Part shown: positions 16,411 through 20,677 of the stretch, piece by piece | Layout of the letters: every line of letters begins with the position of its first letter | Position numbering within the stretch: the first letter of the stretch is position 1 | Assembly: GCA_003427395.1 (NCBI GenBank) | Contig: BFEA01000073.1 | Location: forward strand, 1,560,401 to 1,581,077 | Direction: 5' to 3' | Source: Chara braunii | Lineage: Eukaryota > Streptophyta > Charophyceae > Charales > Characeae | Length of the DNA: 20,677 nt | Notes under the pieces: model-generated | Told to the model about the DNA's origin: nothing | What the model saw: the letters and a program-made list of their open reading frames with translations, nothing else | Databases searched by the model: none | Position numbers and translations under genes: made by a program

Positions 16411-17428
16411 CTACCAGTGTCCCCGCGTCCCATGAGAACCCAACCCGTATAAGGCATTCATTGATGACCCGAAAGCAAGGGTTTGTGGCTGTCCCTTCGT
16501 CGCCACATTCGAGAAGACCGAAATGTATTTTATCCTTACAAACCTACCGACACCTGCCAAGGACTTACCGATGGCGTCACGCACACAACATGTCACTTGC
16601 TCTACCTCATGCCACTTATAAACCTCATCAATTTGACCGACAATCTCCAAATCAGACTGTCCGTTCTCGTAGAGAAGGCGCAAATTCCCCATGTTGCGAC
16701 CATAGATTCTAAGCTCGTTGCAAGAAACTAGCACGACAACGTCTACCAAACTCCGCTTTCGGTTTGAACCTGCCACACACAACACTCTGCAGAAGTCGGA
16801 ACCGGATACAGACAACCGTATGCAACAGTACAACACATCCTTTGGTCGTATTCCGGCACCACGCACTGGATATACTTCCAAAAATGAATTGTAGGATGCA
16901 CAGTCCAACAACTCTTGTTTGAAATCCGCAGCCCACACGCCTCGTCGCGTTGTCCAGGCGAAGGTAAAACCGTTTTTTATCTTCCTGTCTGAGTGAGGCG
17001 CGCAGGGACGGAAGTTGCCTGACGCCAATGGCATAATGAGGTACTTTGATCAGGCTCCCCCACTCCATCACAGAAACAAACTTATACTCATTATGCCATG
17101 GACATTTCCTTGTCAAGATCGCTCTATCCCATTCTGCCTCGGACCACGCATCGAGAGGTTTGTCCAGGAAGGGGACGACGCTCATCCACGAGTCATTTTC
17201 GAACTCCGTTGTCATCTGCTCGAGAATTTCGGTATCGCCGCCAACACAATACAATCCGCATGCAGAAGGGTGAATGGGATATGAATAATCATGCCAATGG
17301 GCCATGACTCCCGTCGCACCCCCTACACAAGACATGAAATGCAAACACAAACGAAAATAAAATATTGAAAACGTAGAAAAAAACGCCTTCACGATTAACT
17401 TAACTTCAAAAAATTGCTTCACCCTCAC
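16411..17428 (-). CDS. Unrecognised protein split over two frames
   Basis: I do not recognise this protein. One open frame runs from 17428 to 16709 (239 codons) and an overlapping one from 17034 to 16411 (207 codons). The credible protein is the start of the first (from about 17322; MAHWHDYSYPIHPSACGLYC through DAWSEAEWDRAILTRKCPW) joined to the second (FTFAWTTRRGVWAADFKQEL to the end), with the frame change near 17030-16950. This could be an indel or a missed intron. A perfect 13-bp inverted repeat (17028-17099) lies exactly at the change. Before 17322 the first frame is hydrophobic and A/T-rich and ends in a pyrimidine-rich TTGTGTAG, so it is more likely intron or 5' UTR than coding. Met 17305 is a possible start. 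The gene follows the DUF7869-like gene on the same strand. Confidence 0.4.
17028..17099. repeat. Perfect 13-bp inverted repeat, 46-bp spacer
   Basis: ATGGCATAATGAG (17028-17040) and CTCATTATGCCAT (17087-17099) are exact complements. They sit inside coding-like sequence at the point where the reading frame of the minus-strand protein changes. Confidence 0.85.
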
Positions 17429-17507
17429 CCAACCATCTTAAAAAAGTTAACCCTAGACGGTGGATTCCTATCCGAATAGTCATTTTCAAAAATCATATTC
17501 CCTCACT
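17429..17507. other. AT-rich gap between minus-strand genes
   Basis: All frames are closed. On the minus strand GTGAGGG occurs near 17428 and again near 17512, either of which could be a splice donor for the acceptor near 17323, but neither is proven. Confidence 0.35.
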
Positions 17508-17717
17508 CTATAGGGCGGATGTGCACTCGTCGCTTTTGTCTTCTGCATCGACACTCCCTTCAGCAGATGAACTCAGATCTCGAAGTGCAGCTTCAACATT
17601 TAGTCGAACATTGGAAGGAATGACAAGTGCAGTCGTGAACAGTTTTGTACCTCTACACGGTCTCTCCCAACCAAAAGCGATCGAATCAGCATGTTGCCAT
17701 TGGTTCTGGTCTGTCAT
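17508..17717 (-). CDS. In-frame C-terminal extension of the DUF7869-like protein
   Basis: After the TAA at 17723-17721 the same frame reopens two codons later and runs 69 codons to a stop at 17508. The peptide contains NQWQHADSIAFGWERP and ends in an acidic Ser-rich tail (DLSSSAEGSVDAEDKSDECT), a typical C-terminus rather than random translation. The TAA would be CAA (Gln) with one C-to-T change. It is either the true end of an ancestral protein now cut short by a nonsense mutation, a readthrough product, or chance. Confidence 0.4.
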   Translation of the reverse strand: MTDQNQWQHADSIAFGWERPCRGTKLFTTALVIPSNVRLNVEAALRDLSSSAEGSVDAEDKSDECTSAL

Positions 17718-17720
17718 TTT

Positions 17721-20339
17721 TTATCTTTTCTCCCATGCGTTATCATACAGTTGTGGAAGCGACTTAGCTCTCCCTTTTGGCACCCAGTATTCCGCTAGCA
17801 CTTGATTGTAATTTTGTGAATCTTTATCAACAACCACCCGAGAAAGAGCTTTGCCCACCCAGATAGGCACGTCGCTGGACAGATCATCGTCGGAGGGGCG
17901 AAGTAGAAGAAAAGTGTCCCCGTCAACATGCACGAGGGGATCAAAACTGGTCTTCGGGCGATCTTTTCTCCGTCCAACAAACAGGGGTTCCCTGTCATCG
18001 ATGTTCAAACTGCCAGGAGAAGGTTGTTGATCGCTTCCGAGCGGTCGTGGTCTTGGCCAAAAACTTCGCAGAGGTTGTGAGGACAACCCGTTGGCGATGA
18101 TCTCGTCGCCATGTTTGATAACCTCCTCCCAGTAATACAAAGCTTTTTTTCTCCTACTCACCTCATGGTCGTTGTAAGTGCACCACGTTGACCGCCTGCT
18201 CTCATGCAACTCACGGAGTCGAATAACCCCATTTTTGTCGTTACAATAGTCATTTCGAGGAATGGGTTGCACATGAGGCAGGTCAAATGGCCACGATGGA
18301 CCTGCATAGCTTTCATCGGGGTTTTGATTGAACCAATGAATCGGACCTTCCTTGGGCAAGCAGTTGTCGTCATCGCAGAACTCCTTGTACAACATGCCCG
18401 AATTTTCTCCAACCATCAAAAATTTAAGCAAGTACGGTTTTGAAATACGAGTAATGTCGGACGCAACGCACGAGTCTACTATACTTATCCAATCTGCCAG
18501 TGTATTGAGGAAAATACATTTGGGAGACTTTTTGTGGGATCGCTCTCTGAGCTCGTAGAACTCGTCCATAGTATAAGCGTCTATGTCTTTCAATTTCTTC
18601 GAGAAAACGCTGAAAGTAACGTCCACGTCTGTATGGGTATGTCCCACCAGCATGAAACTTATTTCTACCTCTTGGAAAACTTTGAACTTAACCAAGAGTG
18701 CAGCTAGCGCACATATGTACTTGTTCTTGTTTTCCCGCCAACAATTATTTGCTTGAATGCGCAAAAACGGTGGCAGTGGGGTCCCGCTCCCTTGAATTTC
18801 GACAAGGGTTCTCATGAGACAAGTAGCGACTGTATTCGAATCGTGTTTGAAATACAGAAACCACGTGTACACATAAATACTAGGGTCTCTACCATGTGCA
18901 ATGACACCTGTCAGATTCACCTCCATCATCATCTCGTGCCTAAGTACTTTCGAGTAGTTCGCTTGGCCAATATGGGGGATAGTGGTCTTTTTCTGATCCA
19001 TGCCGTTAATGATGAGACACACACGCTCGTTCGGGCGGACCATGAAATCAGTCTTTGCCCGACTGTAGTCCAGTCTGTGTTCAACTTGCCGCCTTTGGTG
19101 AGCTTTCATCTCCTCCTGTGCTCGTTCTCGAGCTCGAGGAAAAGCAGCGTAGTGTATACGTTCTTTCAGTTCATGACAGACGACACACTTTGTGAATGTG
19201 TTTGAGTGTGCAAGTGAAACGTGATAAAAGTGTGTCTGCCACAATTTATAAAAGCTGAACTCAGACACGACTTCGAGGCCGAAAGCCACGAAGTCTGATT
19301 TGATGGACTCATTAATTGAATGCTTTGTAAAAGCAGTAGGCAGTCGAAGTTTCAGTCTGTAAACGCCATCTTGATGGGCCACCTCATTCGGCATGTTATC
19401 TGCGTGACAATCTATGAATGTTTTCATGTTGGCAAGCATGGCGGCCGTCTTATCTTTTGGTTTTTGTCTACCTGTCAGTCCGTGCATGCAACGCACAAAA
19501 CCATTGTCCAATCGTTTTTTGTAGCTATAAAACATATTGCGAGAGACACTAAGAACATTGCAGTACGCCTTGACGCACATGTGACGTTCTAACTCTACAG
19601 GACGGACACGTTTTTGTCCACCTTCATTCAGCGTGAAATCTTTAAGGCTTTTCATCCACCACTCCACTCGCTCTTCAGGACTCTTACTGTAAAATCCTTG
19701 TCTAACCTTTCGGACTTCCTCTGGCGACACGTTGTAACAACAACGAGCCTTGCAACATGCCATGCCGCGTACCATTAGCAGTTTCTTTTCGGACATCATG
19801 TCTTTCGCTCTTTTGCACTGCTCTACCTTCCTAGCATTCCTATTCGTCATGCTATACGGTCTTCTCTCCCATGGCAGAGGTGCAGGCAAAATTTGTAGTA
19901 TTGTCATTTGTTCTTTATCGGTCCTGCCAGACGCTTCCGACCCAGACTGGCTCGCAACAGGTGGCATCAGGAGATTGCACTTGCGTTGGACTTGCCCACG
20001 CAGTGGACAGCTCCTCTGAAGAATAGTCGGTGGCAACCAACTTTGTACCGTTGTGGGTAGGTTGCTGTAACAACTCACTGGAAGAGGATTGTTGCCCGGA
20101 CGAGTAATCAGTGCCCACCAACTTCTCAGTCTTGGCGTCAGAGGTTGTGAAAGAAGCAGCCATCGGCACACAGCAGTTGTCCACGGAAGTTGCGGGGCGC
20201 ACCTCGCCAGAAACGTGAAACTCGTTTTGGGAGGCAGACGGCTCTTTGCCTGCGGACGATGTGGCCAAAGCCGTAGGCAAATGGATGCAACCCCCAAAGC
20301 TCTCACGAAAAGTGAGACTACGTTTTCTGGTAAACGCAA
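17721..20339 (-). CDS. DUF7869-like protein (putative transposase-type fold)
   Basis: The frame is open for 872 codons. Residues 1-125 are Arg/Pro/Leu/Trp/Cys-rich and probably not coding, as the real N-terminus lies in another frame. From about residue 165 the protein is credible: a Cys cluster (CCKARCC, 195-201), an SPEEVRKVRQGFY helix, a helix-turn-helix-like LSVSRNMFYSYKKRL (263-277), a CVVC pair (385-388), then the family core GMDQKKTTIPH (446-456), QANNCWRENKN (529-539) and GHTHTDVDVTFS (566-577). These core motifs match a widespread eukaryotic domain family I know as DUF7869, usually written D-N-C-x-R-E-N-K-N and GHTHEDID. Acidic spacing suggests an RNase H-like fold, but function is unproven. 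At residue 531 Asn stands where Asp is usual. No terminal inverted repeats were found, so mobility is not shown. Confidence 0.72.
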   Translation of the reverse strand: MRLPENVVSLFVRALGVASICLRLWPHRPQAKSRLPPKTSFTFLARCAPQLPWTTAVCRWLLLSQPLTPRLRSWWALITRPGNNPLPVSCYSNLPTTVQSWLPPTILQRSCPLRGQVQRKCNLLMPPVASQSGSEASGRTDKEQMTILQILPAPLPWERRPYSMTNRNARKVEQCKRAKDMMSEKKLLMVRGMACCKARCCYNVSPEEVRKVRQGFYSKSPEERVEWWMKSLKDFTLNEGGQKRVRPVELERHMCVKAYCNVLSVSRNMFYSYKKRLDNGFVRCMHGLTGRQKPKDKTAAMLANMKTFIDCHADNMPNEVAHQDGVYRLKLRLPTAFTKHSINESIKSDFVAFGLEVVSEFSFYKLWQTHFYHVSLAHSNTFTKCVVCHELKERIHYAAFPRARERAQEEMKAHQRRQVEHRLDYSRAKTDFMVRPNERVCLIINGMDQKKTTIPHIGQANYSKVLRHEMMMEVNLTGVIAHGRDPSIYVYTWFLYFKHDSNTVATCLMRTLVEIQGSGTPLPPFLRIQANNCWRENKNKYICALAALLVKFKVFQEVEISFMLVGHTHTDVDVTFSVFSKKLKDIDAYTMDEFYELRERSHKKSPKCIFLNTLADWISIVDSCVASDITRISKPYLLKFLMVGENSGMLYKEFCDDDNCLPKEGPIHWFNQNPDESYAGPSWPFDLPHVQPIPRNDYCNDKNGVIRLRELHESRRSTWCTYNDHEVSRRKKALYYWEEVIKHGDEIIANGLSSQPLRSFWPRPRPLGSDQQPSPGSLNIDDREPLFVGRRKDRPKTSFDPLVHVDGDTFLLLRPSDDDLSSDVPIWVGKALSRVVVDKDSQNYNQVLAEYWVPKGRAKSLPQLYDNAWEKR

Positions 20340-20592
20340 CAGTGATCTGTTGGAACGGCGAACTGTTGGAAGAGCTCGTTGGGGACAACTCCAGGTCTTC
20401 GAGGTGAAAATGCAAGTCGGTGGCCTGTTCGGCGTCCATAGCCAAGTTCATGCGGTCGTTCCTTGAACCGTCCTTTCTGCCTTTATGTAGCCGTCGTTGT
20501 CGCGGACGAGTTTCACGCTCGTGTAGTCGATCGAACTCTCCAGTGCGGAGTGAACGGGAGATTCGAATTTGTCTCCACACCCTGCAAAACAT
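19930..20592 (-). CDS. Likely true N-terminal part of the DUF7869-like protein
   Basis: A 225-codon frame (20592 to 19915) overlaps the first 140 codons of the long frame in another phase. It has better protein character: a basic start (RERETRPRQRRLHKGRK-like), then MDAEQATDLHFHLEDLELS, and a Ser/Gln-rich acidic linker with a repeated TDYSS (VGTDYSSGQQ, VATDYSSEEL). The phase must switch to the long frame between about 19990 and 19930, by a one-base indel or a short intron. Upstream, TTTGCTCCGATGTTTTGCAG ends at 20582 and looks like a 3' splice site, so this may be an internal exon and the Met at 20592 only apparent. Met 20439 is an alternative start. Confidence 0.5.
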
Positions 20593-20601
20593 CGGAGCAA
20601 A
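20582..20601 (-). other. Possible 3' splice site
   Basis: On the minus strand a pyrimidine-rich TTTGCTCCGATGTTTTGCAG precedes GGTGTGGAG, which stays open for over 200 codons. This fits a plant-type acceptor, with the exon beginning at 20581. No donor is visible in the 96 bases left in the window. Confidence 0.35.
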
Positions 20602-20677
20602 GTGTAAGCCTGGACACTAAGAACATGTGTCTTTCACCCCACCCCACCCGCCAACACACCTCCTCCAACCCCAACCC
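20602..20677. other. C-rich window end, no gene seen
   Basis: The last 45 bases are C/A-rich (CCCCACCCCACCCG, CCTCCAACCCCAACCC). This is not a regular telomeric repeat. It is probably intronic or upstream of the minus-strand gene. Confidence 0.4.

Noticed and set aside
18753-19205. A 150-codon plus-strand frame
   Set aside because: It is the antisense shadow of the DUF7869-like core.
20633-20677. Telomere-like C-rich end
   Set aside because: There is no regular CCCTAAA or similar unit. The runs are irregular.

Overview
The window looks like repeat-rich nuclear DNA of a plant-lineage eukaryote. The best guess is a charophyte alga such as Chara braunii: the decayed pol proteins, and a second gag fragment starting with a basic TRSRAST-type leader and an E/K-rich coiled coil, resemble retroelement proteins I associate with that genome. 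This attribution rests on recognition, not a search. Nothing bacterial is present, and three single-N gaps (10270, 13721, 14350) point to a draft scaffold.

Layout. 1-2201: no recognisable gene. 2202-11152: one nearly complete Ty3/gypsy (chromovirus-like) LTR retrotransposon on the + strand, with 5' LTR (2202-3137), tRNA-iMet-type primer binding site (3141), a 1.3-kb leader, gag (4432-6402), pol in the order protease, reverse transcriptase, RNase H, integrase, chromodomain-like tail (6388-10080), polypurine tract (10113-10123) and 3' LTR (10124-11152). A 4-bp CCGG flanks both ends. The copy is dead: nine nonsense codons and about seven one-base frameshifts break gag-pol, and the LTRs differ at dozens of sites. 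11153-14440: non-coding DNA rich in tandem and simple repeats (31-bp units; GA, TG, CA, GAA and CT/GA tracts; a 15-bp G-box triplicate; a 12-bp TTGACC minisatellite). 14444-15089: leader and first ~90 codons of gag from a different, truncated retroelement. 15180-16260: AT-rich satellite-like tandem array. 16411-20592: minus-strand protein-coding DNA, comprising a long DUF7869-like protein (872 codons open) and a downstream unrecognised ORF pair.

How the parts relate. The retroelement genes formed one replication unit that can no longer act by itself. An ~80-nt leader motif is shared by the two different retroelements and is bounded by an inverted repeat in both, suggesting a conserved RNA element. 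The gag-pol junction carries an in-phase G_GGA_AAC heptamer that could have served -1 frameshifting. The minus-strand DUF7869-like gene has no visible link to the retroelements. It is far better preserved, but has Asn where I expect an invariant Asp, so it is either an early-stage dead transposase-like gene or a protein whose role does not need that residue.
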